This document shows, piece after piece, positions 46,901 through 58,458 of a stretch of DNA of 64,000 bases. Source of the stretch: Rhodanobacteraceae bacterium (GTDB lineage Bacteria; Pseudomonadota; Gammaproteobacteria; Xanthomonadales; Rhodanobacteraceae); the NCBI GenBank assembly GCA_027019085.1, contig JALUXG010000042.1, positions 1 through 64,000 on the forward strand. Direction: 5' to 3'. The notes beneath the pieces are model-generated. The model saw only the letters and a list, made by a program, of their open reading frames with translations. It had not been told where the DNA came from and did no database searches. Position 1 is the first letter of the stretch, and every line of letters starts with the position of its first letter. Made by a program: the position numbers and the translations under genes.

Positions 46901-47127
46901 CGGGCGCCCGCAGCCTGACGTATCTCGGCGCACTCGGGGACCAGATGCCGACCCGGCCGATCCTGCAATTGCAGCAGGAGATCCATGCCAAGGTCGAAGA
47001 CGTGGTGCAGCGTTTCAACGCCTTGCAGGCCGGCGGCGTGGCCGACTACAACAAGGCCGCCTATGCCAGCGGTGCACCGACGCTGATGGTCGGCGATGCA
47101 GTCAGGATCAAGCCGGTGGTTCTGTAG
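43936..47127 (+). CDS. Large secreted BNR/sortilin-like beta-propeller protein
   Basis: 1063 residues with a signal peptide (to AYARA). Most of the protein is a series of BNR/Asp-box motifs such as STDAGKTF, TTDGGHTW, SLDGGKTWK, STDGGQHWK, TRDGGAHW and SRDNGGHW, which build beta-propellers like those of sortilin/Vps10 and sialidases. The last 250 residues form a separate module with a beta domain and a helical tail. Proteins of this type are often annotated as glycosyl hydrolases without evidence. ATG 43936 has GGAGG 7 bases upstream; ATG 43930 is too close to it. It is next to two secreted peptidases, suggesting an extracellular degradative role. Confidence 0.85.
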   Translation: MFIARIHRIVPWFVLAAAVTAVPAAYARAASAETGKGPFAQLHVRDLGPAIAGGRVSAVAGIAGNPRVYYVGAAAGGVWKTTDGGMSWKPIFAHEATASIGAIAVAPSNPSLVWVGTGEPNIRNDIMDGAGIYLSTDAGKTFKRMGLAHAGQIGKIIIDPHNPDHVVVAVVGHAWGPNPERGVFETTDGGHTWHKTLFVNDNTGAIDLAMAPGNPMVLFAATWQVVRHPWGLVDGGKGSGIWRSLDGGKTWKRLSHGIPKAPLGRIAVATAPSDAERVYALIETKPGKGMLFVSHDLGDHWSEVTDNHALDVRPFYFSRLEVAPDNADKVYFLAFRLMESDNGGKTAHVLDKSVHVDHHALWIDPTDPERMIQGNDGGAYLSVNGGRNWRFLDGMPIEQDYMVAADNRTPATVCAGLQDNSGWCGPTSSLANHVLSGADWFNVIGGDGEYVVPAPSDPNLIYANAEDGATVLFHRDSKRSDFIMPYLHGPGGYNDLPTAKQKYRFNWTSPIAVDPHHAKTVYLGANVVFKSTDGGQHWKPISPDLTRNDKSKQKLSGGPVNLDLSGAETYDTLLSLTIAPSDPKVLWAGTDDGLVQVTRDGGAHWSNVTPRGAPQWARVYQVGVSAQHPGTAYVGFDAHMSDDRHAYVFRTDDYGRSWHRIDHGLPEAPVFVVREDPQYPGVLVAGTDIGAFVSRDNGGHWSRLTAHMPTVPVVDLKFVHGDLVMATHGRGIFVLDHFAPVAEYSAAIAKQPLHLFTPRAGIEFVRWSRGEGAEPSYTAPNAPDGVMIDYAVAKAVKAGKHARHGAVTVIVKDASGHVIARRYTNAKAGVNRYVWNMRYDGATKLDFVKRHGHEHDKDGNNAKGPQVLPGTYQVTVLAGGHSASEMVRVQSDPNQVTNLAARKANLKLGLAGRNTLGALNIVLNRVTAMQATLKQFEHKAGKDKRYAAALAQARALDKQLATFRDSVYNPKVQHEVPEDDLHFLADLHAGARSLTYLGALGDQMPTRPILQLQQEIHAKVEDVVQRFNALQAGGVADYNKAAYASGAPTLMVGDAVRIKPVVL

Positions 47128-47136
47128 GCAGACGGG

Positions 47137-47161
47137 CGCCGGCGGAGGTTCTCCGCCGGCG
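47137..47161. terminator. Bidirectional hairpin between converging genes
   Basis: CGCCGGCGGAG (47137-47147), a three-base loop, then CTCCGCCGGCG (47151-47161): an 11-bp perfect stem between two stop codons on opposite strands. No good T-run follows on either side. Confidence 0.6.
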
Positions 47162-47178
47162 TTCGCATGGGCAAGTGC

Positions 47179-49614
47179 TTACTTGCCAGTGTGTCTTGCG
47201 GACATGTTCCCGAGGTAGCGCGTGAACAGCTCGTGGATGCGCGTGTACTCGTCGCGCCAGGCGTCCGCGTGCAGGAACCCGTGACGCTCCATCGGGTACA
47301 GGGACAGCCAGAAATTGCGCTTGTGCAGTTCGATGAAGCGCTGGTACAGGCGGATCGAGTCGGTCGGCAGCACGTTGTTGTCGATCAGACCGTGGCAGAT
47401 CAGCAGCGGATCGGCGAGGTTGGCGGCGTACTCGATCGGCGAGCTGCGGCGGTAGGCCTCGGGGTCGAGTTGCGGGTCGTTGAGGATGTTCGAGGTATAG
47501 CCGTCGTTGTAGGTCATCCAGTCGGCGGGCGGACGCAGCGCGGCGCCGGCGGCAAACTGTCCCGGCGCGCGCAACAGGGCCATCTCGGTCATGAAGCCGC
47601 CGTAACTGCCGCCGTAGATGCCCACGCGCGCGGGGTCGACATGGTAGTGCGCGACCAGCCAGCGCTTGCCGTCGAGCAGGTCCTGGAGTTCCGGATGCCC
47701 CATGTCGCGGTAGATCGCGGTGCGCCAGGCGCGTCCGTAGCCTTCCGAGCCGCGGTAGTCGAGGTCGATGACCACGTAGCCCTCGCGCGCCAGCAGGTTG
47801 TTGAACATCTGCTCGCGGAAGTAGTAGCTCCAGCTGCGGGTGACGTCCTGCAGGTAGCCGGCGCCGTGCACGAAGATCACCGCCGGGTGCGGCCGGGACG
47901 GATCGAAGTCCGGCGCCACGTAGAGCTTGGCGGCAATGGAGAAATCGCCGTGGCTGGATGGCACCTCGACGAATTTCGGTGCGATCCAGCGCATCGCCTT
48001 GTAGCGGGCGGTGCGCGTGTCGGTGAGTTCGCGTCCGCCGCTGCCGTCCACGCGCACCACCGCCAGCTGTGGCGGCACGTAGGCCGAGGAATGCAGCACG
48101 GCCAGGCGCGTGCCGTCGGGCGAGAGGCGGAACGGGGTGGGTTCCTCGAGGTTGTACAGCCCCTGGTAGGCAGTCACGCGTTCGAGCGGGCCGCCACGGC
48201 TGCGCACGCGGTAGACGTCGTAATCGGCGGGCGCGGCCTTGTTGGCCACCACGTAGAACCAGGCGCCGTCCGGCGACACCTGCGGCAGGCGCACTTCGAA
48301 ACGGCCGCGGGTGAGCTGGCGGGGCTTGCCGTCCAGCGGTTTCACGTAGAGTTGCGCGAATCCGGTCTGCTCGCTGACGTACCACAGGGTGTGACTGTGC
48401 GGCAGGAAGCCGAAGCTGTTGTAGTTCCAGTTGATCCAGGCCGCATCGTGCAGGCGGTTCTGAGCCACCAGAGTGTGCCGGGCGAAGTCCACGCTGGCGA
48501 TCCAGCGGTCCTTGTTGTCGATGGCGCGGAACATGATCGCCACGGCCTTGCCGTCCTGGCTCCAGGCCAGCGCGGCCGGACCCTCGTCGGCGATGCGCAC
48601 GCCGCGGGTGTGCGGCGCGTCCAGCGCCTTGGCCTCGGCGTCGAGCCCGCGCTTGCGCAGCGCGGCCTGGCGGCGTGCGCGCAGCGCCGCCAGCGGGTCG
48701 TCGTGAATGCCGGGCAGGGGCTCGAGCGAAAGCGGGTAGGTCTTGTGCGCGCGCAGGTCGAGCAGCAGCAGCGACTGCGGCGCCGGCGGGTTGCGGCCGA
48801 CAAAGGTGCGCGCCTTTTCCGCGCGGATGTAGCCTGAATCGGTCACGTAGTGGTTGACCACCGGACGCCGCCCGGACTTGTGGTCGGCCGGCTGCGTCAC
48901 CACCAGCATCCAGCGGCCGTCGGGCGAGAGTTCGCTGTCGGCGATGCGCACCTTCCTGCCCAGCCAGAAGGGGCGGGGCCCGCGCGTGGCGTCGGAGGCA
49001 TCGAGCTCGCGCTGGTGCCGGCGCTCAGCCGCCTTCTCGGCGCGGATCTCGCGCAGGGTGGCGAACAGGCGCAGCTGGTGGCGCTCGAGCTGGCCGGGAC
49101 GTGCGACATCGGGGTCGTTCCCGGCCTTCAGTATCGCGATGCGGCTGGTGGTGCCGGTGGCCAGCGCATGGCCGTACCAGACGTTGCCGACGCGGTAGTA
49201 GAGCGTGTTGCCGTCGGCGCTCCACATCAGGCCGCTTTCGCGTGCCGCGGTGCGTGTGATCTGGATGCGCTTCCCGCTGGCCAGGTCACGTACGAACACG
49301 TCGCCGTGCAGCAGGTAGGCCGCACGGGTGTGCCGACGATCGAACACCGGCGGTCCATCGGCCTTGGCGAGCTGCCTTCCCTCGAGGCGCACGCTCTTTC
49401 CGGTCGTCGGATCGACGCGGTACAGATCGCGGATTTTGCTGCCGTCGCGCTTCAGTCGGTAGTAGATGAAATGCCCGTCGGCGCTCCAGTAGGGCGATTC
49501 GACGGCCGGGCCGATCCAGTCCGGATTGGCCATGATGCTGTCGACGGTCAGTTCGGCTCCCAGTGCGGGTACGCAGGCAAGCATGAAGGCGATGGCCAGG
49601 ACAAGGCGGCGCAT
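47179..49614 (-). CDS. S9 family peptidase (DPP-IV/acylaminoacyl peptidase type)
   Basis: 811 residues with a signal peptide (RRLVLAIAFMLACVPALGA). A DPP-IV-like beta-propeller (about residues 40-540) is followed by an alpha/beta hydrolase domain with the catalytic triad: Ser670 in GGSYGG, Asp745 in GLIDNNV and His778 in ERHGF. It should release dipeptides or small peptides from the N-terminus of substrates in the periplasm or outside. ATG 49614 has GGGGAGA upstream. It is divergent from a second S9 peptidase gene. Confidence 0.9.
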   Translation of the reverse strand: MRRLVLAIAFMLACVPALGAELTVDSIMANPDWIGPAVESPYWSADGHFIYYRLKRDGSKIRDLYRVDPTTGKSVRLEGRQLAKADGPPVFDRRHTRAAYLLHGDVFVRDLASGKRIQITRTAARESGLMWSADGNTLYYRVGNVWYGHALATGTTSRIAILKAGNDPDVARPGQLERHQLRLFATLREIRAEKAAERRHQRELDASDATRGPRPFWLGRKVRIADSELSPDGRWMLVVTQPADHKSGRRPVVNHYVTDSGYIRAEKARTFVGRNPPAPQSLLLLDLRAHKTYPLSLEPLPGIHDDPLAALRARRQAALRKRGLDAEAKALDAPHTRGVRIADEGPAALAWSQDGKAVAIMFRAIDNKDRWIASVDFARHTLVAQNRLHDAAWINWNYNSFGFLPHSHTLWYVSEQTGFAQLYVKPLDGKPRQLTRGRFEVRLPQVSPDGAWFYVVANKAAPADYDVYRVRSRGGPLERVTAYQGLYNLEEPTPFRLSPDGTRLAVLHSSAYVPPQLAVVRVDGSGGRELTDTRTARYKAMRWIAPKFVEVPSSHGDFSIAAKLYVAPDFDPSRPHPAVIFVHGAGYLQDVTRSWSYYFREQMFNNLLAREGYVVIDLDYRGSEGYGRAWRTAIYRDMGHPELQDLLDGKRWLVAHYHVDPARVGIYGGSYGGFMTEMALLRAPGQFAAGAALRPPADWMTYNDGYTSNILNDPQLDPEAYRRSSPIEYAANLADPLLICHGLIDNNVLPTDSIRLYQRFIELHKRNFWLSLYPMERHGFLHADAWRDEYTRIHELFTRYLGNMSARHTGK

Positions 49615-49753
49615 GAGGGTTCTCCCCGGAAAAAACGCGAGCATACCGTGTTGTGTGCATCCTCCGGCGTACGGGCAATGACGCATGGCGGGTGCGCTGT
49701 TGTGTGGCGCGCGTTACGCTTCGCAGCCTGCACGGTCCTGCAAGGAAAATCCC

Positions 49754-51921
<2,168 letters not shown>

Positions 51922-51922
<1 letters not shown>

Positions 51923-52593
51923 TGCCGCTGGACACCGTAGAGAAACAGACCGCCGAACACCCCACCCACAGCGTGATCTGGCTGCACGGCCTGGGCGCCG
52001 ACGGCCATGACTTCGTGCCGATCCTGCCTGTGCTGCGCGCGCCGGAGTGGCCGTCGCTGCGTTTCGTTTTCCCGCACGCGCCGATGCGTGCGGTCACTGT
52101 CAACGGCGGCATGCGCATGCGCGCCTGGTACGACATCAAGGGCCTGGACATCGCCGACAAGCAGGACGAGGCGGGCATCCGCGATTCCATGCAGGCGGTG
52201 GCGGAGCTGATCAGCCGCGAGAACGCGCGCGGCGTGCCGAGTGAGCACATCGTGCTGGCGGGTTTCTCGCAGGGCGGCGCGATCGCGTTGAACCTCGGCC
52301 TGCGCCATCCCGAGCGGCTGGCCGGCATCGTTGCCCTGTCGACCTACCTGCCGCTGGCCGGACAGCTGCCAGCCGAACAGGCAGCGGTGCAGGCCGGGAT
52401 GCCGGTCTTCTGGGGGCATGGCAGCGCCGACCCGGTGGTGCCACAGGCGCTCGGCGAGCAATCGCGTGATGCTCTGGCCGCAGCGGGCCATCACGTGGAC
52501 TGGCACAGCTATCCGATGGCGCACCAGGTCAGTGAAGAGGAAATCGCCGATCTTCGCGCCTGGCTGGGAACGCGCCTGCGGGCCGCGGCGTAG
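51922..52593 (+). CDS. Carboxylesterase / phospholipase family alpha/beta hydrolase
   Basis: 223 residues, no signal peptide, of the acyl-protein-thioesterase-like carboxylesterase family. The oxyanion segment is WLHGLGADG; the triad is Ser116 (GFSQGG), Asp170 (GSADPVVP) and His201 (PMAHQVS). Substrates are likely short-chain esters. It is coupled by a one-base overlap to the prolyl oligopeptidase gene, an odd pairing of a cytoplasmic and an exported enzyme. Confidence 0.9.
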
Positions 52594-52633
52594 GGTCCGT
52601 GTCCGGCGATGCTTGCGCCGGGCATCGCCTTGC

Positions 52634-53716
52634 ATGGACGATACGGGCATGAAGCGTCGTCGAGCGGACCGTGAGTCCGTGCCGCTGCCCGATCTGTGCA
52701 GTCCGCAGGGACTTTTTGCCCTGGTGCTGTCTGCCGCGCTGGCCGTGACGGCCATGCAGCTGGCCCCGGGGCACCAACCCAGCTGGAAGGGGTTCAGCGT
52801 GGGCATGCTGTTCGCGGTGTGGCTTTCGGTGGTGCTGGGGGCGACCGTCTGCAAGCTTCGTCCGTGGCTGGAGCGCCTGCCGGCAGCCTGGCCCTATGCG
52901 GCGGCGTGGGGGTGGATGCTGCTGCTGACGCTGGCGCTCAGCCTGGTGATCGGCTGGATCGACCACGCCCTGCTGCTCGGACTCACCCGCGAGACGACGG
53001 CCCGCTTCACCCTTACCAATGGCATCGTGGTGGCGCTGATCGATGCGGCCCTGTTCCGCTATTTCTACGTACTGGCCCAGTGGCGTGCGCGTCTGGCCGC
53101 GGTCACGCGCGCCCAGGTGCAGGCCCTGCAGGCGCGCATCCGCCCGCACTTCCTGTTCAACAGCATGAACACCGTGGCCGCGCTGGTGCGGGTGGACCCG
53201 GCAGCCGCGGAACGCACCATCGAGGACCTGGCCGACCTGTTCCGCGCCGCGCTGGCCAGCGACGGCGAGGGCACACTGGGCGAGGAACTGGCCCTGGTCG
53301 ATCGCTACCTCGACATCGAACAGTTGCGGCTCGGCCCGCGGCTACGGGTGGAGCGCGAGCTGGACGGTCTGCCCGCCGATTTCCGTTTGCCGCGACTGTT
53401 GCTGCAGCCACTGGTGGAAAATGCCATCAGGCACGGCATTGCTCCGCGGCGCGAGGGTGGAACGGTGCGACTGGGCGGCTCGTGCGATGCCGGCATGCTG
53501 CGGTTGTGGGTCGAAAATCCCGTGCCGGTCGAATCCGACCGTCTGCTTGCCGGCAGCGAGCGCGATACAGCGAGCGACGAGGATGGTCACGGCCATGGAC
53601 TGCACAGCGTGCGCCAGCGCATGGCGTACCAGTACGGCGAACGTGGCAGGCTCGATGTCCATGCGGACGCGGAGCATTTCCTGGTCACGCTGGCGATGCC
53701 GCGAGGGGCAGGATGA
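52634..53716 (+). CDS. algZ: LytS/AlgZ-type sensor histidine kinase
   Basis: About 360 residues. Four membrane helices (about 27-42, 54-70, 88-108 and 128-148) precede a His_kinase domain with the phospho-accepting His172 in RPHFLFNSMN, followed by an ATPase domain with VENAIRHG and a glycine-rich GHGLHSVRQRM. This is the unorthodox LytS/AlgZ (FimS) class. The following gene encodes the AlgR-type regulator with an ATGA overlap, then comes hemC, the same order as algZ-algR-hemC in Pseudomonas. In that group the pair controls type IV pili, alginate or virulence. The start may be ATG 52634 or 52649. Confidence 0.85.
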   Translation: MDDTGMKRRRADRESVPLPDLCSPQGLFALVLSAALAVTAMQLAPGHQPSWKGFSVGMLFAVWLSVVLGATVCKLRPWLERLPAAWPYAAAWGWMLLLTLALSLVIGWIDHALLLGLTRETTARFTLTNGIVVALIDAALFRYFYVLAQWRARLAAVTRAQVQALQARIRPHFLFNSMNTVAALVRVDPAAAERTIEDLADLFRAALASDGEGTLGEELALVDRYLDIEQLRLGPRLRVERELDGLPADFRLPRLLLQPLVENAIRHGIAPRREGGTVRLGGSCDAGMLRLWVENPVPVESDRLLAGSERDTASDEDGHGHGLHSVRQRMAYQYGERGRLDVHADAEHFLVTLAMPRGAG

Positions 53717-54429
53717 AGGCCGTCATCGTCGACGACGAACCGCTGGCACGTGCCCGTCTGGTGGCGCTGCTGGGTGAATGCGAGGGTGTGCAGGTGCTGG
53801 CCGATGTCGCCGACGGCGAGGCCGCGCTGGCAGCCTGTGCCGGGCACCGTCCGGACCTCCTGCTGCTGGATATCAGCATGCCGGGCCTGGACGGCACTCA
53901 ATTGGCGCGACGTCTGGGCAGGTTGCCATCGCCGCCGCAGGTGGTGTTCTGCACAGCCTATCCGCAGCACGCGGCCGAGGCGTTCGACCTGGGCGTGGCC
54001 GATTACCTGGTCAAGCCGGTTCGCCTGGAGCGTCTGCGTGAGGCGCTGGTGCGGGTCCGCAAGCGCCTCGCACAGCAGACCGTGCGTGCAAGTGCCGGTC
54101 CTGCGCTGACCGCACGTCTGCGCGGGGAGGAGCAGCGCATACCCCTGTCGGAGGTGATCTGCCTGTTGGCCGACGAGAAGTACGTCACCGTCCATCACGA
54201 GAAAGGAGAATCGCTGATCGAGGATTCGCTGCGCATGCTGGAACGGGCATGGCCGGACCTGCTGCTGCGCGTGCATCGCAACTGCCTGGTGGCCAGTGCC
54301 CGTCTGATCGGGTTGCGCACGCTCGAGGGCGGGAGGGTGGTGGTACGACTGGCCGGCACCGGGCTGGAGCCGGAAGTCAGCCGGCGCAACCTTGCATCGG
54401 TGCGTCGTTGCCTGCGCGACGGGTCATGA
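53713..54429 (+). CDS. algR: LytTR response regulator AlgR
   Basis: 238 residues. The receiver domain has acidic residues DDE (7-9), phosphorylation site Asp53 (LLDISMPG), a Thr in FCTAY and Lys in LVKP. A LytTR DNA-binding domain occupies about residues 135-235 (DEKYVTVHHEKGESLIEDSL, VHRNCLVA). It overlaps algZ by ATGA. No obvious tandem LytTR binding boxes were recognised near the operon. Confidence 0.9.
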   Translation: MKAVIVDDEPLARARLVALLGECEGVQVLADVADGEAALAACAGHRPDLLLLDISMPGLDGTQLARRLGRLPSPPQVVFCTAYPQHAAEAFDLGVADYLVKPVRLERLREALVRVRKRLAQQTVRASAGPALTARLRGEEQRIPLSEVICLLADEKYVTVHHEKGESLIEDSLRMLERAWPDLLLRVHRNCLVASARLIGLRTLEGGRVVVRLAGTGLEPEVSRRNLASVRRCLRDGS

Positions 54430-54525
54430 GGCATCCGATGGCCTGGGGCTGGAGGCGACCTTGCGGGGACCGTAGAATGTCCACTTTGCGCCGCACATTG
54501 CGGACGCGCCGACCCGGATGATTGC

Positions 54526-55446
54526 ATGAGTGTCCGCCCCCTGCGCATTGCCACCCGCAAGAGCGCACTGGCCCTGTGGCAGGCCGAGCATGTCGCGGCG
54601 CAACTGCGTCGGCTGCATCCCCAGTTGCCGGTGGAGCTGGTGCCGATGAGCACCCGTGGCGACCAGGTGCTGGACAAACCCCTGGCGCACATCGGCGGCA
54701 AGGGCCTGTTTCTCAAGGAACTGGAAGTGGCGATGCTGGAGCGGCGCGCCGATCTTGCCGTGCACTCGCTCAAGGACATGCCGGCCGAGCTGGAGCCGGG
54801 CTTCGTCATCGGCGCCATGCTGCCGCGCGCCGATGCGGCCGATGCCTTTGTCAGTGCCCATCATGCACGGCCCGGCGAATTGCCACGCGACGCTCGCGTC
54901 GGTACATCCTCCCTGCGGCGTGCCGCACAGTTGCGCGCCATGCGTCCGGATCTGGACATCCGCGATCTGCGCGGCAATGTGCAGACCCGGCTGGCGAAGC
55001 TCGATGGCGGCCAGTACGACGCCATCATCCTGGCCTGTGCCGGGCTGGATCGACTGGGGCTTAGCGAGCGCATCCGGACCCGCATGCATGCCCCGGACTG
55101 GCTGCCGGCACCCGGGCAGGCGGTGATTGCCGTGGAGTTGCGGCAAGGCGATCGGCGGGTGGCGAATCTGGTCTCCCCCCTGGATGATCCCGACACACGT
55201 CGCGCAGCCACCGCCGAGCGTGCCATGAATGCGGCCCTGGGCGGAAGCTGCACCGTTGCGGTCGGCGCATGGTGCGTGGTCGGCGAGCACGGACTGCGCC
55301 TGAGCGGTGTGGTCGGTGACGCGCAAAGCGGCCGGTTGCTGCGCTCCAGCGGCGAAGGCCCGCTGGATGCGCCTGCCCCGCTGGGGCAGAAAGTGGCCGG
55401 CATGCTGCTCGATCAAGGTGCTCGGGCATTCCTCGGCACCATGTAA
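54526..55446 (+). CDS. hemC: Hydroxymethylbilane synthase (porphobilinogen deaminase)
   Basis: Joins four porphobilinogen units into hydroxymethylbilane in haem synthesis. The product has 306 residues. The dipyrromethane cofactor is bound to Cys242 ([10 protein letters not shown]); catalytic Asp84 is in HSLKDMP; the substrate-binding arginines are in [20 protein letters not shown] and [10 protein letters not shown]. The length is normal. A possible -10 TAGAAT lies at 54473-54478, so it may have its own promoter in addition to read-through from algR. hemD is not next to it, unlike in Pseudomonas. Confidence 0.95.
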   Translation: MSVRPLRIATRKSALALWQAEHVAAQLRRLHPQLPVELVPMSTRGDQVLDKPLAHIGGKGLFLKELEVAMLERRADLAVHSLKDMPAELEPGFVIGAMLPRADAADAFVSAHHARPGELPRDARVGTSSLRRAAQLRAMRPDLDIRDLRGNVQTRLAKLDGGQYDAIILACAGLDRLGLSERIRTRMHAPDWLPAPGQAVIAVELRQGDRRVANLVSPLDDPDTRRAATAERAMNAALGGSCTVAVGAWCVVGEHGLRLSGVVGDAQSGRLLRSSGEGPLDAPAPLGQKVAGMLLDQGARAFLGTM

Positions 55447-55494
55447 TTCATTGCCCGCCGGGCGTTCCGGTTCCAGCCGGATCCGGGCGCGGGT

Positions 55495-56307
55495 TCAGAA
55501 GCTGTAGACCAGGTTGGTCGTGAACAACTGGTCGGCATTCTTCACGCCCGGCTCGACCGTGCTGTTGTAGCGGTATTCGTAGCCCAGCTTGAGAGCCAGC
55601 TTCTCGGTCATGTTGACCGACAGCCCGGTGTCGTTCTGGTAATACTTGTTGCTTGAGCCGGCTTCGATGAGCAGCGTGTTTTCCAGCCGGGTATTGCCGG
55701 TGAGCCGGTATTTCCAGTTCACCAGCGCGCGCAGCACCGCTTCGTCCTTTACCTGGGAAGGGATGCGCCGGGTGATGCCGTTGAACGTGACGACTTGGTC
55801 GGCGGGCCGGTAGCGTTTGTAACCGGGGCCGGCCTCGAAAGACAACTCGCTGCGCGAAGTCTTCAGCGCGATGTAGCCGTAGCCGATCGACAGCACGCCC
55901 TGCCACAGGTTGGAGCCGAAGTTGTCATGGTCGTAGCGACCGGCCGTCACCAGGTAGCTGCGCGGGCTGATCTTGTAGCCCAGCGATGCGCCGGCCTCGT
56001 AGCGGTTGGCGGTGGTGGAGAATCGTGTCACCGAATTGCCGTTGGCATCGACCACCGTGACATCGCCCTTCGAGCGCAGGCCGGTCAGGTAGAAACTGTT
56101 TTTCCACAACGCGTTCTCCTGCTTGAGGCTGAGTTTGGCGTTGAGGTTCTCGGTGTGCGAATTGCCGCGGGTTCCGGCATAGCCGAATTCGCCGCTGCCC
56201 GACCACCCACCGCTGTCACTGTCCTTTCCGGAGGGGCTTGATTGCGCCAGCGCGGCGACGGGGAGCAGCACGAGCAGGGCGAATACCAGACGGGTTGCGT
56301 CTTTCAT
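55495..56307 (-). CDS. DUF481 outer-membrane beta-barrel protein
   Basis: 270 residues with a signal peptide (to ALAQS). Alternating hydrophobic strands such as GEFGYAGTRGNSHTENLNAKL, YEAGASLGYKIS, LSIGYGYIAL and KLALKLGYEYRYN, and a C-terminal Phe (TNLVYSF), show an outer-membrane barrel of the DUF481/YdiY family. The function is unknown. ATG 56307 follows AAGG; the upstream extension is not signal-like. Confidence 0.85.
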   Translation of the reverse strand: MKDATRLVFALLVLLPVAALAQSSPSGKDSDSGGWSGSGEFGYAGTRGNSHTENLNAKLSLKQENALWKNSFYLTGLRSKGDVTVVDANGNSVTRFSTTANRYEAGASLGYKISPRSYLVTAGRYDHDNFGSNLWQGVLSIGYGYIALKTSRSELSFEAGPGYKRYRPADQVVTFNGITRRIPSQVKDEAVLRALVNWKYRLTGNTRLENTLLIEAGSSNKYYQNDTGLSVNMTEKLALKLGYEYRYNSTVEPGVKNADQLFTTNLVYSF

Positions 56308-56422
56308 GCGTGACCTTTCGGTAAACCGGGGATGGGATAACGACACGCCGCACGATTCGGGTGCCGATGGAAAAGGGTAAGGCATGCAGCGCGGGCCTGG
56401 CCAGCCACCTGATGGCAGGCGT

Positions 56423-58192
56423 TCAGGTATGGAATGGCCAGAACATCGGGATCAGCCATACCGATAGCGCGCAGAACAGGGCGATCAGGGGAATGCCCAC
56501 TTTCATGAAATCGGTGAAGCGGTAGCCGCCGGCGTAATAGACCATGGTGTTGGTGGGATAGCCGACCGGCGTCGCGAAAGACGTCGCCGCGGCGAAGGCG
56601 ACGGCCACCACGAAGGGTGTCGGGCTGACGCCAATGGCATGGGCGACGGAAATGGCGATGCCGACCATGAGCACCACGGACGGGTTGTGTCCCATCAGTT
56701 CGGTCAGCAGGGCGGTCAACAGGTAGACCAGCAGCAGTGCGGCCAGCGGATGATGCGGGCCGATCAGACCCATGGCGCCATCGACCACGGCCTGGGAAAG
56801 ACCGGTTTTCTCGATTGCCGTGCCCAGCGGCAGGATGGCGCCGAGCAGCACGATGATCTTCCAGTCCATGCCTTCGTACACGTCGCGGGTGCCGAAACAG
56901 CCTGTCAGCGCCATGGCTGCCGCGCCGCTGACGGCAGCGATGGGGATCGGCAGCCATTTGAGGCCCGACACCAGCACTACCGCAGCCAGGATCGCGACAG
57001 CCGTGACCGCCTTGCGCGGCAATGGACGCGGATTTTCACGCTGGCTGAGCACGATCAGGTTCTCGTCGCTGCGCAGTCTGGGCATGGTGGCTTCGTCCAC
57101 CAGCACCATCAGCACGTCGCCAGCGGCCAGTGGCACATTGCTGAGCTTGTCGCGCAGGATGTGCCCGCGGCGATGGATGGCCAGCACCGTGGCCTCGTAG
57201 CGCCAGTTCAGCGAGGTCTCGCCAAGGCGGTGCCCTTCCATGGGACTGGCCGGTGCCACCATCACCTCGGCCATCACGCGCGGCTTTTCATCCCGGCTGC
57301 GCACGTAACGCGCTTCCGGGGCATTTTCCAGATGCGCCTGGTCGCGGAAGTTCACGATCCTGTCCCAGCTGCCGCGGACCAGCAGTACATCTCCGGCCTC
57401 CAGTTTCTGTGAGCGTGGCGACCACATGCGCCGCTCGCCGCGCAACAGCTCGAGGGGATACACCCCGTGGTTCTCCCCCAGCACCGCGTCGGCGATGGTC
57501 TGGCCCAGCAGTGGCGATTTCTCGGTGACCCGCAGCTCGCTGACATATTTGCCCACGTCCTCGCTTTCCTGTTCAGGCAGGCGGCTTTCGTGCGGCAGCA
57601 GCCAGCGCCCGATCAGCATCAGGTAGACGATGCCGGCCACGGCCAGCATCGCCCCGAGTCCGGTGAATTCGAACACGCTGAAACCGGGCAGGCCGCCTTC
57701 GCGCGCCAGGCTGTCGGCCAGCAGGTTCGAGGACGTGCCGATCAGCGTACATACGCCGCCCATCTGCGCGGCAAAGGCCATGGGCATCAACACCCGCGAT
57801 GGCGAGGTCCGGGTCTGCGCGCAAACGCGCAGGGTCAACGGCAGGAAGGTGGCCACCAGGGCGATGTTCTTGATGAAGGCGCCCAGCGGCGCGATTACCA
57901 GCATGATGGCGAGCGACAGCAACCAGGGCTTGCGGATACGGGTCAGCATGCGTGCCAGCGGCTCGAGCACGCCCGAACGTTCGATGCCAAGGCTCAGGGC
58001 GAACATCGCCGCCACGGTCACCGTGGCCTCGTTGCTGAAGCCGGCCAGCGCTTCGGCCGGGGTGACGATGCCGAGCACGGCCAGCACCGCCAGCGCCAAC
58101 AGGGCCACCACGTCGATGCGCACCCGCTCACTGGCGAACATCGCCATGGCTGCGACCACTACGGCCACGGTGGCCCAGGCTTGCCAGTTCAT
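56423..58192 (-). CDS. SLC13-type transporter with two RCK_C (TrkA-C) domains
   Basis: 589 residues: a first membrane block (about residues 1-185) with the conserved GVCTLIGTSSNLL motif, two soluble TrkA-C domains (about 205-290 and 295-380; DVLLVRGSWDRI and DVLMVLVDEATM), and a second membrane block with SFATPVGYPTNTMVY. This matches the DASS/SLC13 'sodium:sulfate symporter plus TrkA-C' group, often involved in sulfate or dicarboxylate uptake. The substrate cannot be read. ATG 58192 starts the first helix; the frame runs on to 58453 without homology. Confidence 0.88.
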   Translation of the reverse strand: MNWQAWATVAVVVAAMAMFASERVRIDVVALLALAVLAVLGIVTPAEALAGFSNEATVTVAAMFALSLGIERSGVLEPLARMLTRIRKPWLLSLAIMLVIAPLGAFIKNIALVATFLPLTLRVCAQTRTSPSRVLMPMAFAAQMGGVCTLIGTSSNLLADSLAREGGLPGFSVFEFTGLGAMLAVAGIVYLMLIGRWLLPHESRLPEQESEDVGKYVSELRVTEKSPLLGQTIADAVLGENHGVYPLELLRGERRMWSPRSQKLEAGDVLLVRGSWDRIVNFRDQAHLENAPEARYVRSRDEKPRVMAEVMVAPASPMEGHRLGETSLNWRYEATVLAIHRRGHILRDKLSNVPLAAGDVLMVLVDEATMPRLRSDENLIVLSQRENPRPLPRKAVTAVAILAAVVLVSGLKWLPIPIAAVSGAAAMALTGCFGTRDVYEGMDWKIIVLLGAILPLGTAIEKTGLSQAVVDGAMGLIGPHHPLAALLLVYLLTALLTELMGHNPSVVLMVGIAISVAHAIGVSPTPFVVAVAFAAATSFATPVGYPTNTMVYYAGGYRFTDFMKVGIPLIALFCALSVWLIPMFWPFHT

Positions 58193-58458
58193 GCATGTAG
58201 CCTGCGGTGGGAGATGCGGGAATCGGACACGGTGATCGATGCCATGCGGTTGTGGAAATCCAGGGCGTGTGACGTACCTGCGGGCGGGGCGGCATCCGCC
58301 GGGACAGCGCGCGGGGGGAAGGGCGATCTTCGCATACTCGGCAGGCGCGGTCGCACTGCCGTCTTCCGGCCGGCCGGCGGTTGTGGGAGCATGGGCCAGG
58401 GCGCCGGGCCCGTGCCTGTGCGTTGCTTCGGTCTGGTTTCGGCCTGCGGACACGCGTC

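Noticed and set aside
43660-46986. Antisense open frame of 1108 codons opposite the BNR-repeat gene
   Set aside because: It mirrors the codon structure of the GC-rich plus-strand gene, has no recognisable domain and no ribosome site; the plus-strand frame has a signal peptide and repeated Asp-boxes.
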